63,344 nucleotides of DNA. Origin: a virus. This document shows positions 34,059-42,163 of this stretch, piece by piece (position 1 is the first letter of the stretch; each line of letters opens with the position of its first letter). A model generated the notes under the pieces. It was not told where the DNA came from and searched no databases. It saw nothing but the letters and a program-made list of their open reading frames with translations. The stretch spans positions 1-63,344 of the IMG/VR virus record IMGVR_UViG_3300035698_021897, one strand, 5' to 3'. The position numbers and the translations under genes are program-made.

Positions 34059-37000
34059 TGAACCCTCCTTGACCTTGATCTAGCGGTGGTAATTGATCGC
34101 TCGGGGGAAATTTAATTCCACACTGACTTACGGGTATTTCTCCATTTTCAGGATCATCTATTCCACAGGAAATACCTTGATGGTCACCAATCATGAATTG
34201 GTTAACTGGTTGGGGAGACTCGAAAAGATAGATGTATTCTTTTTCGTCTGCTGGGTTCGGATCAATATGCGCAAGATTTGATTTTTCAACACGGAAAAGT
34301 CTTACTATAGTTCCCTTTAGATTAGTTGACTCTGAGTTTTTGTCAAATGCACCATTCTCGTCAAATTGGAATCCACCAGAAGTAATGCTTTCGTATTTCA
34401 TGCACTCGAATGTGCTACCTCCCGTAATTGATGGAAGACTTCCGACTGGGCCGATTACTGTATCTTCTTTGTATCGATCTAACTGTCTCCAGTAGTCAAA
34501 TGTTAAACCACCAAATCCCTCGAAGCAGCATTCTTCTGGCGGACATGGAGGTTGACCAAACTCTTCCCCGCATTCTGGACACGGAGCAGTTTCTTCTGTG
34601 CATTCGTCGCAGGGATCATTGGGATCATTTTCATCCGCGTATATAACTTCTCCTCCTTCGTCTATACACTGTTGTTCTAGTTCTCCTGTTCCTTCAATAT
34701 CAGACTCGAAGTATGTCGTGCAATTTGGCAATCCAAACGATGTACATTTGCAGCAACCAAAAACAGGAGGATCGGGAATCGTAAAACTACACTGGTTACA
34801 AGAACCATTTTGCACCCACTCTGCGCCCAACTCGTCACAAGTACTCCTACTTACATCTGATATACATTCAGTGTGACTTTCATCATTATAGGTTTCTTCT
34901 GTGGGGCAGCATGCCCCGAGAGCAGGAAAACCACAAGTATCGAACTCGCAACCCGGATCGCCATCAAAGATGTATCTTAAGATTGTACAATCTGGATCGC
35001 AGCAACAATTGCATATGGATTCTACGCCACACAAACCCACACCATCTGGATCCTCTGGATTAACTCTGCACACAAGAACATCAGGCTCATCTTGCGGAGG
35101 GCAGCCGCATCCTGGTCCACCGCCCACGGTTCTACACGGAGCCTCCTCGGGGCACGGAGTGTCGCCGGGGAATGTGGGAGGGCCGGGAATTGATACATGG
35201 CAATCAGTGTCAGGCCTGACCCACGATCCTGCTCCCGTAGGACATCGTTCACATCCTCCGAGGCCTGTTGCCGGAATATTCCAAGATTTACAATCACTAC
35301 CGGCGGCCGCATCATGTTCAGCACCGCCAGGTCCGCCTGGGCACGATTCAAAATTCCAAAAAACACACCCACCGGAAATTCGTATGCAGTCATCGGCGAA
35401 CATCTCACTTAAATTAACTTCATCCAGTTCGCCTGATTGACATTCGACTGGTTCAGGTATTACAGATGAATTTAAGTAATATTTTTCGGCAAATTCTCTT
35501 TGTTTTATTCCATGAGATTTTCCGCGAGGCCCATTAAATATTTCTGTAACATTGTAAGCATCCACCGTCTGGATTCTGGAATCTGGACCTGTTATACTCT
35601 GAGCAACCACCAAGAAATTATCATCTAGGTATGTTCCTGAATTCAGTATTCTGCTAGGATCTGCTGATGCGCCGTGGTTCCATATTTCAATCGGAGCAAC
35701 TCTGTACCTGTAGGACTCACCATCATTAAAAGTATTATAACCAACGATCATTCCCAGCCCGACTTCTTCTTTCTGTTCTGGTGTCGGCTGATCTTCACAG
35801 CAGATAGAATACTTGTAAACATTCCACTTCTCTTTGAGAAGTCTCTTAGAAGCATATTGATTAATTAGATCTAGATTGTCCGCACTAAATACATCAGTCT
35901 TTATAATTTTTAATGGATCAATACTAAGATCAGTTTGATCAAACATTGTTTGCCAGGAATATGTCGTATTTTTATCTGTAGTTGAAGTAGAGTAATCCAG
36001 TTTAGTGGGTGAAGGATCATTATACTCGTTAATATTGAAAAAACCATAGAAAGAATCGAAAACCGACACTCCCGTTGAGTTATCGTTATTTAATTTATCG
36101 GGGAGTAACTGATAACCTTCTAAGTGGCTCCATTTATCATAATCGTCAAAGTAATCATATGAAACAGAACTTCTGATTAATTTATCTTTAGTTGTCATAT
36201 AATTAGCATACGAATCATAATATGCAGGACATATATGAGTATAAAATGACTTAAATGCAGGTGAATTTAGAAGTTCTTTTTGATTAATCTTCTTGCTAAA
36301 AGTAAAACTTGTAATAGTATCCTTATCACTAAACGAAGTCGGATCCACTTTATATGGTTTAACATCACCATTTCGTATTAGACTGTCAATTGACCTGAAG
36401 TGCCATTGATCTAGATCCTGCCAGAAAAGATAGTTTGCTGCTGACGCATTATCTTCAGAAACTGAGTTTTCTGCAAGGTAATTCATGTACTGCATCAAAT
36501 GTGGTTTTGCAGAGAATTTGCCATATGGATACCCTGCTTGCTCAGTTTTATTCCATATAGAATTGAATGTTGGTTCAATATCCATTTCTTTTGACACTGA
36601 ACTGAATTCTGTAGACTCAGGAGAAAAATATCTAATTGCTAAATTATCGACAAGTCCATTTCCCGCTCCATCTGCTATTTTTCCTATAAAAGCAGATCCT
36701 TCTGGGACAGGCTCTTCTGTATTGAAAATTTCAACTTCAAAGGGATGAAGTTCTATTGTATAAACTGTTGAAGGTCCACCGACGCCATCAATTGTAGTAC
36801 TTGCACTGTCCGAAATTTCACTAACTTCACCCACATGGAATTTAATCTCTTGGGTATGCTCATTATCAAAACTTTTGATTGTCATCTCTAGAATTTCATA
36901 TCCAGTGATGTTGAATATTTCTCCAAAAGAGTTCTTATCCTCTATAAAAATTTTACCTTCAACTGAAGGCGCAAAAATACTTTCGTTAAAAGAAACTCCC

Positions 37001-37125
37001 CGAAATGCAGGCGTACCATTATCTTCTAATAGAAGATCAAATGTCACATCACTGTCCATTTTCTTAAGAACGGCTTTTTCTATAGTTATTTGAGTAGGTA
37101 ATTTATTATCAGGAAAACTAGGCAT
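34051..37125 (-). CDS. Baseplate hub protein, gp27-like, with large Cys-rich insert
   Basis: 1024 residues. The N-terminal 300 residues (GVSFNESIFAPSVEGKIFIE, then KPHLMQYMNYLAENS, then NYLFWQDLDQWHFRSIDSLI) follow the pattern of gp27-like hub proteins, the trimer that starts the tail tube. Residues about 560-865 are an inserted cysteine- and proline-rich region with planctomycete-like modules (GACCPTEETYND, FGCCKCTSFGLPNC) and CPxC runs. The C-terminal 150 residues return to a normal composition (FDYWRQLDRYKEDTVI). A T4-like gp5 lysozyme domain is not evident. It follows gp53 with a one-base overlap. Confidence 0.6.
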   Translation of the reverse strand: MPSFPDNKLPTQITIEKAVLKKMDSDVTFDLLLEDNGTPAFRGVSFNESIFAPSVEGKIFIEDKNSFGEIFNITGYEILEMTIKSFDNEHTQEIKFHVGEVSEISDSASTTIDGVGGPSTVYTIELHPFEVEIFNTEEPVPEGSAFIGKIADGAGNGLVDNLAIRYFSPESTEFSSVSKEMDIEPTFNSIWNKTEQAGYPYGKFSAKPHLMQYMNYLAENSVSEDNASAANYLFWQDLDQWHFRSIDSLIRNGDVKPYKVDPTSFSDKDTITSFTFSKKINQKELLNSPAFKSFYTHICPAYYDSYANYMTTKDKLIRSSVSYDYFDDYDKWSHLEGYQLLPDKLNNDNSTGVSVFDSFYGFFNINEYNDPSPTKLDYSTSTTDKNTTYSWQTMFDQTDLSIDPLKIIKTDVFSADNLDLINQYASKRLLKEKWNVYKYSICCEDQPTPEQKEEVGLGMIVGYNTFNDGESYRYRVAPIEIWNHGASADPSRILNSGTYLDDNFLVVAQSITGPDSRIQTVDAYNVTEIFNGPRGKSHGIKQREFAEKYYLNSSVIPEPVECQSGELDEVNLSEMFADDCIRISGGCVFWNFESCPGGPGGAEHDAAAGSDCKSWNIPATGLGGCERCPTGAGSWVRPDTDCHVSIPGPPTFPGDTPCPEEAPCRTVGGGPGCGCPPQDEPDVLVCRVNPEDPDGVGLCGVESICNCCCDPDCTILRYIFDGDPGCEFDTCGFPALGACCPTEETYNDESHTECISDVSRSTCDELGAEWVQNGSCNQCSFTIPDPPVFGCCKCTSFGLPNCTTYFESDIEGTGELEQQCIDEGGEVIYADENDPNDPCDECTEETAPCPECGEEFGQPPCPPEECCFEGFGGLTFDYWRQLDRYKEDTVIGPVGSLPSITGGSTFECMKYESITSGGFQFDENGAFDKNSESTNLKGTIVRLFRVEKSNLAHIDPNPADEKEYIYLFESPQPVNQFMIGDHQGISCGIDDPENGEIPVSQCGIKFPPSDQLPPLDQGQGGFND

Positions 37126-38030
37126 TATATAACTTCCGTATTTGCAGATCCAAGAAATACTACTCCTGTAATGGATCTAGACTCGCCTGCATGACCATTT
37201 TTTAGCAAATCCTCCGTCTGAGAAGACAAATCATTTACGAGAATTGCTGGTGGTATCTTTAGTGTTCTTCTTTTAGTGATATTTTCATTATACTTCGTGC
37301 TAACTGTATTGTAGTAATAACCAGTAGGAAGAGTTTGTTCTCGTAATATTAAATCAAGTAAACAATTTGTGTTGTTTATGTTTTCTGTATTTGGATCTAT
37401 GAATGTGTCAGTCGAAGGAATATAATATGGTGATATTTCTCCGTCATTAGTATAAAATTCATATATTCCTTTACCATAAGAACCAACTCTCCGAATACCG
37501 GTTATAGTTCGAACTGGATATGATCCATCTCCGATTTTTCGAACATGAAGAAGAGGTGTAGTTTCATCCCAAGAAAATATACTTTTTCTGGAGCAAAAAA
37601 CTGTTCTTGTGATAGAATCATATTTATCGACTATTTGATAAGATGCAATATCACTATTAATTCCACCGAAAAATACAAAATAATCACCCCGTTTTGGTTT
37701 ATTGTCGGAGGAAACATCGGGCAGTACGAAGGACATTTTTGTGTCATACGCTTCTTGAGTTTTGGCGACTTCTATGTAAGTATTGGGAGCCTCTGATCTA
37801 CTGCAAATATTATTCATCATCATTATTTGCCAATATGCATACGGATCACCATATTCTTGATTTGCAATATTGTCAACAGTTTGCGTGGAATCTGCTACTG
37901 CAATCTTCCAGTTTTGTGGATTTTCTCTTGTTCCCTGAGTAAACGCAATTCGCCGAAATATGTCACTGACTTCGATATTCCTATTGCCCAAAGTATATTG
38001 CATTTTTGGTAAGTGTTTAAGATAAGTCAT
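37125..38030 (-). CDS. 53: Baseplate wedge protein gp53
   Basis: 301 residues. The segment QTVDNIANQEYGDPYAYWQI, then MMMNNICSRSEAPN, is the recognisable gp53 core, which has a LysM-like character; gp53 clamps the central hub to the wedges. It is larger than T4 gp53 (196 residues), as in other marine relatives. Its start overlaps the stop of the gp48/54-like gene by four bases (ATGA). Confidence 0.85.
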   Translation of the reverse strand: MTYLKHLPKMQYTLGNRNIEVSDIFRRIAFTQGTRENPQNWKIAVADSTQTVDNIANQEYGDPYAYWQIMMMNNICSRSEAPNTYIEVAKTQEAYDTKMSFVLPDVSSDNKPKRGDYFVFFGGINSDIASYQIVDKYDSITRTVFCSRKSIFSWDETTPLLHVRKIGDGSYPVRTITGIRRVGSYGKGIYEFYTNDGEISPYYIPSTDTFIDPNTENINNTNCLLDLILREQTLPTGYYYNTVSTKYNENITKRRTLKIPPAILVNDLSSQTEDLLKNGHAGESRSITGVVFLGSANTEVI

Positions 38031-38875
38031 GATTGGTATGTTCTCCGTGAACCTGATCTGAGTTCGGATCTGGATATTAAATCAGTGACATTCCCCACCG
38101 AATCTCTGAGTATTGGGTCAATCTCAGTGAAATTTATAGACAACGAAAATGTAATAGGCAGCAACTTCGCGGCGTCGTCCGGGTCCGAACTTCGCATAAG
38201 TGCGCTCGTATCTCTATCCACAGCAACATTTGTTAAGAAACATGTTTTTGGTTGCTCTAAAAATGCATTAGTAGAAAATTTAGTATTCGAACTTGATGAT
38301 GAATCAATGATCTCCATTGTCCACATATGTGGCATAATCATTCGAGTAGAACTGCCCTCGACGCCAAGCGATGTAGTAGTAGAAGGAAGGGAGAATGAAG
38401 TCAAAGCACGAGCCATTTCAACCATTGCCTTCGATTGATCATGTGATATAGAAGTAAAAACCCAAGTGAACGAATATTTTCTCTTTTCTGCTTTGACAAA
38501 ACTAAGTTCTGTCACATCCATAGGCCTTCTTCCAAGATCAACACCACTCATAGATTGGAATGAATCCTTTATAAATCTTCCGGGCAAATTTAGCAAATTT
38601 GAAACCAAATTTCCTCCTTCTGTGAAAATTTTAGCAACAATTTCTTGCTCCTTTGCTAATTCTTCATTATATGCAATATTTGTTCCAGTAGTAGTCGTTT
38701 CAGGGAATGGTAACTTGAAGCTGGCTACCGCAGATGATGGTACTGCTCGCGGACCGGGACTGTTTGCAAACTCAAAACATCTCAATTGCAGAATTAATGG
38801 CACATTTGTCTGACCAATCTGGCCAGATTGAGTCGTCGCGGTGGACGGTGTAACTATGTCGTAGTCTGAAGGCAT
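38027..38875 (-). CDS. Tail-tube cap / initiator protein (gp48/gp54-like)
   Basis: 282 residues. It contains VPLILQLRCFEFANSP, a helical stretch (NEELAKEQEIVAKIF) and EKRKYSFTWVFTSISHDQSK, then MIMPHMWTMEIID, a pattern seen in the baseplate-to-tube junction proteins gp48 and gp54 of T4-like phages. I cannot tell which of the two it is. It is the first gene of the leftward baseplate operon and diverges from gp4 over a 27-bp gap. Confidence 0.6.
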   Translation of the reverse strand: MPSDYDIVTPSTATTQSGQIGQTNVPLILQLRCFEFANSPGPRAVPSSAVASFKLPFPETTTTGTNIAYNEELAKEQEIVAKIFTEGGNLVSNLLNLPGRFIKDSFQSMSGVDLGRRPMDVTELSFVKAEKRKYSFTWVFTSISHDQSKAMVEMARALTSFSLPSTTTSLGVEGSSTRMIMPHMWTMEIIDSSSSSNTKFSTNAFLEQPKTCFLTNVAVDRDTSALMRSSDPDDAAKLLPITFSLSINFTEIDPILRDSVGNVTDLISRSELRSGSRRTYQS

Positions 38876-38902
38876 TTTTTTTCTATCCCTATATACTTTG
38901 TT
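38876..38902. promoter_or_regulatory. 27-bp divergent gap with TATATA core
   Basis: This short gap separates two divergent structural operons (leftward gp48/54-gp53-hub and rightward gp4-tape measure). It contains CCCTATATACTTTG. An AT-rich TATATA core is all that is visible, so both operons may use it as a lone late-type box in either orientation. There is no room for a -35/-10 pair in both directions. Confidence 0.3.
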
Positions 38903-39355
38903 ATGGCATATAAAACTAAATTCTATCCGGAAAATGTATCAAAGTATATAGGTGACCCTGTAAAAATTATTTGCAGATCTTTGTGGGAAAGAAAAGTATG
39001 CAAATGGATGGACAGCAATAAAAATATTCTTCGATGGGGAAGTGAAGAAATAGCAATTCCTTATGTTTCTCCCAAGGATAACAGGGTTCATAAATATTAT
39101 CCAGATTTTATAGCAGAGCATAAAAACGACAAAGGTATAATAGAAACCCTTGTTATTGAAGTGAAACCCGACAAACAAACAAAACCACCGAAGCCAAGGA
39201 AAAAAACAAAATCTTTTTTGGGTGAATGCCTCACTTATGAAATAAATAAATCTAAGTGGGAAGCAGCAAAAAAGGCCTGCAAAGAAAAAAATTGGAGATT
39301 TGTGATCTTAACAGAAAAACAAATTTTTCCGGAGAAAAACAATGGCAGATCCTAG
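38903..39355 (+). CDS. 4: Head completion nuclease-like protein gp4
   Basis: 150 residues. The segments SLWERKVCKWMDSNKNI, then EEIAIPYVSPKDNRVHKYYP, then DFIAEHKNDKG and LVIEVKPDKQTKPPK, match T4 gp4/gp50, a head completion protein with a PD-(D/E)XK-like nuclease core; the catalytic residues would be Asp in YPDF and Glu/Lys in EVKP. It protects or trims DNA ends of filled heads. It is the first gene of the rightward tail-tube operon and overlaps the next gene by 14 nt. Confidence 0.9.
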   Translation: MAYKTKFYPENVSKYIGDPVKIICRSLWERKVCKWMDSNKNILRWGSEEIAIPYVSPKDNRVHKYYPDFIAEHKNDKGIIETLVIEVKPDKQTKPPKPRKKTKSFLGECLTYEINKSKWEAAKKACKEKNWRFVILTEKQIFPEKNNGRS

Positions 39356-39890
39356 AATAGATAGTCTTGTAAGTAGAATCATAGAAAACCCTCCTGTCAA
39401 ATCTCACCAATTTGATGCATATCTGTATCCACCCGGCGGGCAAGGATATGATTTAAATACTGGTTTTGGTGTACCAGTTGTTAGTTTCAGTACTGGAACC
39501 AGATCAGTAGAAATAAAAGAATATGCTTATTATGGAGTAAAACGAAAAATACCATACAAAAGAAAATATGGTAATTTGGCAATTACTTTCAAATTAGACC
39601 AAGACGGTAAGATTCAAAAAGTCATTGAAGATTGGATGGATCTACTCATCAATCCAGTAAATGATATTTTAACTGAATTTAGGCTTATGTCTCCGGGCAG
39701 AATATTTCTGCATGAAACAAAATTTAACAATAAATCGCATGGCACCTTACAGGATCCGGGCCCGAAATATGAATTTTTCGAAGCATTTCCTGTAGAAATA
39801 TTACCAATACTGTTCAGTAATGAAGAAAAAAACAGCACAGTAAATTATGAAGTTATATTTGCTTACAAGGATTATAAATTTGACAACTAA
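39342..39890 (+). CDS. Tail tube-fold protein (gp19-like)
   Basis: 182 residues. The layout (SHQFDAYLYPPGG, VPVVSFSTGTRSVEIKEYAY, YKRKYGNLAITFKL, then a helix IQKVIEDWMDLLI and a terminal NYEVIFAYKDYKF) fits the gp19 tail tube fold, a beta barrel with one helix that stacks into the tube. T4 gp19 is 163 residues. It precedes the tail-assembly chaperone and tape measure genes. It could instead be a tube-initiator paralogue, because the canonical gp19 position after the sheath lies outside the window. Confidence 0.6.
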   Translation: MADPRIDSLVSRIIENPPVKSHQFDAYLYPPGGQGYDLNTGFGVPVVSFSTGTRSVEIKEYAYYGVKRKIPYKRKYGNLAITFKLDQDGKIQKVIEDWMDLLINPVNDILTEFRLMSPGRIFLHETKFNNKSHGTLQDPGPKYEFFEAFPVEILPILFSNEEKNSTVNYEVIFAYKDYKFDN

Positions 39891-39901
39891 GGAGATAATA
39901 A

Positions 39902-40606
39902 ATGTTATCTGATATATTATTGAATTCAATGCCAAGGTATGAGGCTATCATACCATCGACTAAAAAAAGCGTGAGTTATAGACCATTTCTTGTAAGAGAT
40001 GAAAAAAGTCTTTTGACTGCTTTAGAGACATCTGAATCAGAGAAAGATATGATATTGACTTTATCGAATCTTATCGTGAACTGTTTCACCGGAATCGACA
40101 ATGTAAGCGAATTACATATGTCGGATTTAGAATATCTTTTGCTTCAACTAAGATCAAAATCAATAGGAGAAGTAGTAGAATTTAGTATAGTAGGGGATAA
40201 TGAAGAAACGATAGAATTTTCAATTGATATAGGTTCTGACATTGAGATTGTTGGTGAATTTGGAGATAAACAAATAGACTTAAAAGAAAACCTTTCGGTT
40301 ACATTCCGATATCCAAGAGTAAAAGACTTGCTAGAAGAGAAAAAAAGCACAAACGAAACAGATAATTATATCGAACTCATATCAAAGTGCCTTCTGGAAA
40401 TTGAAACGCCCGAAGAAAAAATAAATGCATCACTCTATTCCAATCAAGAAAAGAAAGACTTCATAGAAAGTATGAATAAATCACAATTCCAGAAGGTATT
40501 GGATTATTTTGATAAAATGCCAAAGATGATATCAAGGAAAAAATACATTGAAGGTGGTAAAGAGAAAGTAATTCAATTCGAGGGAATTAAAGATTTTTTC
40601 GTATAG
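39902..40606 (+). CDS. Baseplate hub / tail assembly chaperone, gp26-like
   Basis: 234 residues in the zero frame. The N-terminus (MPRYEAIIPSTKKSVSYRPF, then LVRDEKSLLTALETSESEKD) is typical of the T4 gp26/gp51 baseplate-chaperone family. The last codons contain a slippery T TTT TTC (40594-40600) just before the stop. Shifting -1 there would extend the protein by 67 residues to a 300-residue form. A good ribosome-binding site (AAGGAG) precedes the ATG. Its position directly before the tape measure gene matches the G/GT or E/E+E' chaperone pair of other tailed phages. Confidence 0.8.
   Translation: MLSDILLNSMPRYEAIIPSTKKSVSYRPFLVRDEKSLLTALETSESEKDMILTLSNLIVNCFTGIDNVSELHMSDLEYLLLQLRSKSIGEVVEFSIVGDNEETIEFSIDIGSDIEIVGEFGDKQIDLKENLSVTFRYPRVKDLLEEKKSTNETDNYIELISKCLLEIETPEEKINASLYSNQEKKDFIESMNKSQFQKVLDYFDKMPKMISRKKYIEGGKEKVIQFEGIKDFFV
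40580..40600 (+). promoter_or_regulatory. Probable programmed -1 ribosomal frameshift site
   Basis: The heptamer T TTT TTC sits in the right register (zero frame GAT TTT TTC GTA TAG) two codons before the stop codon. A Shine-Dalgarno-like GAGGGA at 40580-40585 lies 8 nt upstream, similar in layout to the stimulator of the E. coli dnaX -1 shift. Pairing is retained at both shifted codons. No strong downstream hairpin is obvious. Confidence 0.7.
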
Positions 40607-40803
40607 CCCTCAGTCACTTAGATTTAACTAATTACTTTAAATTAAATTTTCAGTTGATCCATTATCACGGATATAATTTGACCGAGATAGAAAACTGGAT
40701 ACCGTGGGAAAGAGAAGTATATGTGGCACAGGTGAGGGCTTATGTTGAAAGAGAAAACGCAAGAAGAGAACAAGAGGAATCAAATGCAAAAACCCGCTAT
40801 TAA
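40600..40803 (+). CDS. Minus-one extension of the tail assembly chaperone
   Basis: From the slip site the -1 frame stays open for 67 codons to a TAA at 40803, with no plausible start codon of its own near the beginning. It reads LSHLDLTNYFKLNFQLIHYH, then GYNLTEIENWIPWEREVYVA, and ends in a charged helix rich in Arg and Glu. The pattern of a short helical pair with a WxxWERE-like motif resembles the second half of tail assembly chaperones that bind the tape measure protein. The extension overlaps the tape measure gene start by 62 nt. It would be made only as a fusion. Confidence 0.7.
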   Translation, partial: RIALSHLDLTNYFKLNFQLIHYHGYNLTEIENWIPWEREVYVAQVRAYVERENARREQEESNAKTRY

Positions 40804-42112
40804 GGCTTCTAACAAACCGTTCAAGAACAAGTCCTCTCTTATAAAGAAGAAAGGATCAGGATCTCTGGTGAGTAAAAATTCTATATTCTTACCTGAATTG
40901 AATAAAGAAACATCCAGTAGCAGTCCGAAGTCAAGAATTATGGACCCCGCTAAAGGAAAAGAAGATAGAGATAAAACCTCAAAAGATAAAATACTTAGTG
41001 ACAGTTTGATAAAGAAATTTGTCAAGAACATATTTAATACTACTAACAATTATAACAACAAGTACCCAAAGGCATTTTCTACTACAAATGTAAATACCAA
41101 TTCAACTAATAATTTAAATTCTGCTACAAATACCAATTCAACTAATAATTTAAATTCTGCTACAAATACTAATTCAACTAATAATTTAAATTCTGCTACA
41201 AATGTAAATACCACGAACACGAATTCAAAAACCGAAAATACCAACAAAGAAATTGTAAACACTAACAAAAGCAATATTCTAAATCAAATAGAAAATAAAA
41301 CAAGCAATACCAATAACGATTTCATAGCAGTAGAGAATTCAAAACTATCCAATAAAAATAATACTTTCAGTGAGTTAAAAAACTACAGTGATAGCCACTT
41401 TACAAGCATCGTGAAGAATCTAATAACCCCATCAACAACAAAGGTATATGTTAATGGCAAAGAAAAGCATGTTGATAGTACCGTCATTAAAGATCGAATA
41501 AAACAACAATCAAATGTGGTTCCTATGTTTGCCCTTGGAGGCCTTGTATCGAAACCCACTCTCGGGTTGCTCGGAGAAAAGGGCCCAGAAATGGTAACTC
41601 CCATGTCAGGGAAATCAGCATTGTCCGGTAAAAGTGAAAATATGGCTCCATCACCAAATAACACTATGATTCCTGACGCACCATCGCCGATCCGGACAAT
41701 AAAATCAGGCGTGTCGATGACGACAAATTCATTATCACCAATGAATAGACAAGGCGCACTGAATATGATGCAAGGAAATAATACAACAAATATTTCAAAT
41801 TCAAATGAATCATCCGAGTCATTTAGTCAATACAATAAGACATTATCAACCACGACAAATGTTTCCAAAGCAGTGCGGCAATTGGAAACAAAAACAGATA
41901 AAGTAATAGAATCATTGGGAAGTTCAAAGAAAATGCAAGATAACTCGGACTCGGGTAGTGGTAAAAGCCCGTTAGCCAATTCGCAAGGCGCAACTCCGCA
42001 GGGGGTCGGGCAAGAGTCGGGTGTCTCTGAGGGATCTGCAAAGGGAGCATTTGATCGGTTCTTCAGGAACCAAACATTCAGTATACCAGAGTGGCGTCAA
42101 AGAATGGGATGA
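40742..42112 (+). CDS. Tape measure-like protein
   Basis: 456 residues. The decisive motif is MFALGGLVSKPTLGLLGEKG, then PEMVTP, the GG.V..PTLGL.GE.GPE signature found near the end of many phage tape measure proteins. The N-terminal 80 residues are very basic, and residues about 115-165 contain a threefold Asn/Thr/Ser-rich repeat. The C-terminus has coiled-coil character (VSKAVRQLETKTDKVIESLG). At about 1.5 angstrom per residue it would set a tail of roughly 70 nm, shorter than T4. It is preceded by the frameshifting chaperone, as expected for a tape measure. Confidence 0.7.
   Translation: MLKEKTQEENKRNQMQKPAIKASNKPFKNKSSLIKKKGSGSLVSKNSIFLPELNKETSSSSPKSRIMDPAKGKEDRDKTSKDKILSDSLIKKFVKNIFNTTNNYNNKYPKAFSTTNVNTNSTNNLNSATNTNSTNNLNSATNTNSTNNLNSATNVNTTNTNSKTENTNKEIVNTNKSNILNQIENKTSNTNNDFIAVENSKLSNKNNTFSELKNYSDSHFTSIVKNLITPSTTKVYVNGKEKHVDSTVIKDRIKQQSNVVPMFALGGLVSKPTLGLLGEKGPEMVTPMSGKSALSGKSENMAPSPNNTMIPDAPSPIRTIKSGVSMTTNSLSPMNRQGALNMMQGNNTTNISNSNESSESFSQYNKTLSTTTNVSKAVRQLETKTDKVIESLGSSKKMQDNSDSGSGKSPLANSQGATPQGVGQESGVSEGSAKGAFDRFFRNQTFSIPEWRQRMG
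41095..41202 (+). repeat. Three tandem 36-bp repeats in tape measure gene
   Basis: Three nearly perfect 36-bp units lie head to tail in frame, each encoding 12 residues of the type NTNSTNNLNSAT. Only single-base differences are visible between units. Because the unit is a multiple of three, copy-number change would alter tape length without frameshifting. Confidence 0.9.
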
Positions 42113-42114
42113 TG

Positions 42115-42146
42115 AAAAAACCCCCCTCGAAAGGGGGGTTTCTTTT
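42115..42146. terminator. Bidirectional rho-independent terminator
   Basis: A nine-base-pair stem (AAACCCCCC with GGGGGGTTT) with a six-base loop is flanked by A-rich sequence on the left and TTTCTTTTT on the right. It serves the rightward tape measure operon and, read backwards, the leftward gp32 transcript. Confidence 0.92.
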
Positions 42147-42163
42147 TCATGAACGAAGATTAA

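Noticed and set aside
34051-37125. Tail lysozyme gp5 fusion within the hub protein
   Set aside because: I looked for an E-x8-D-x5-T lysozyme signature and beta-helix repeats in the 1024-residue hub protein and saw neither.
41050-41274. Leftward hydrophobic frame opposite the tape measure repeat
   Set aside because: It is made of VFVAEFKLLVEL repeats that exactly mirror the Asn/Thr repeat on the other strand; no start signal.
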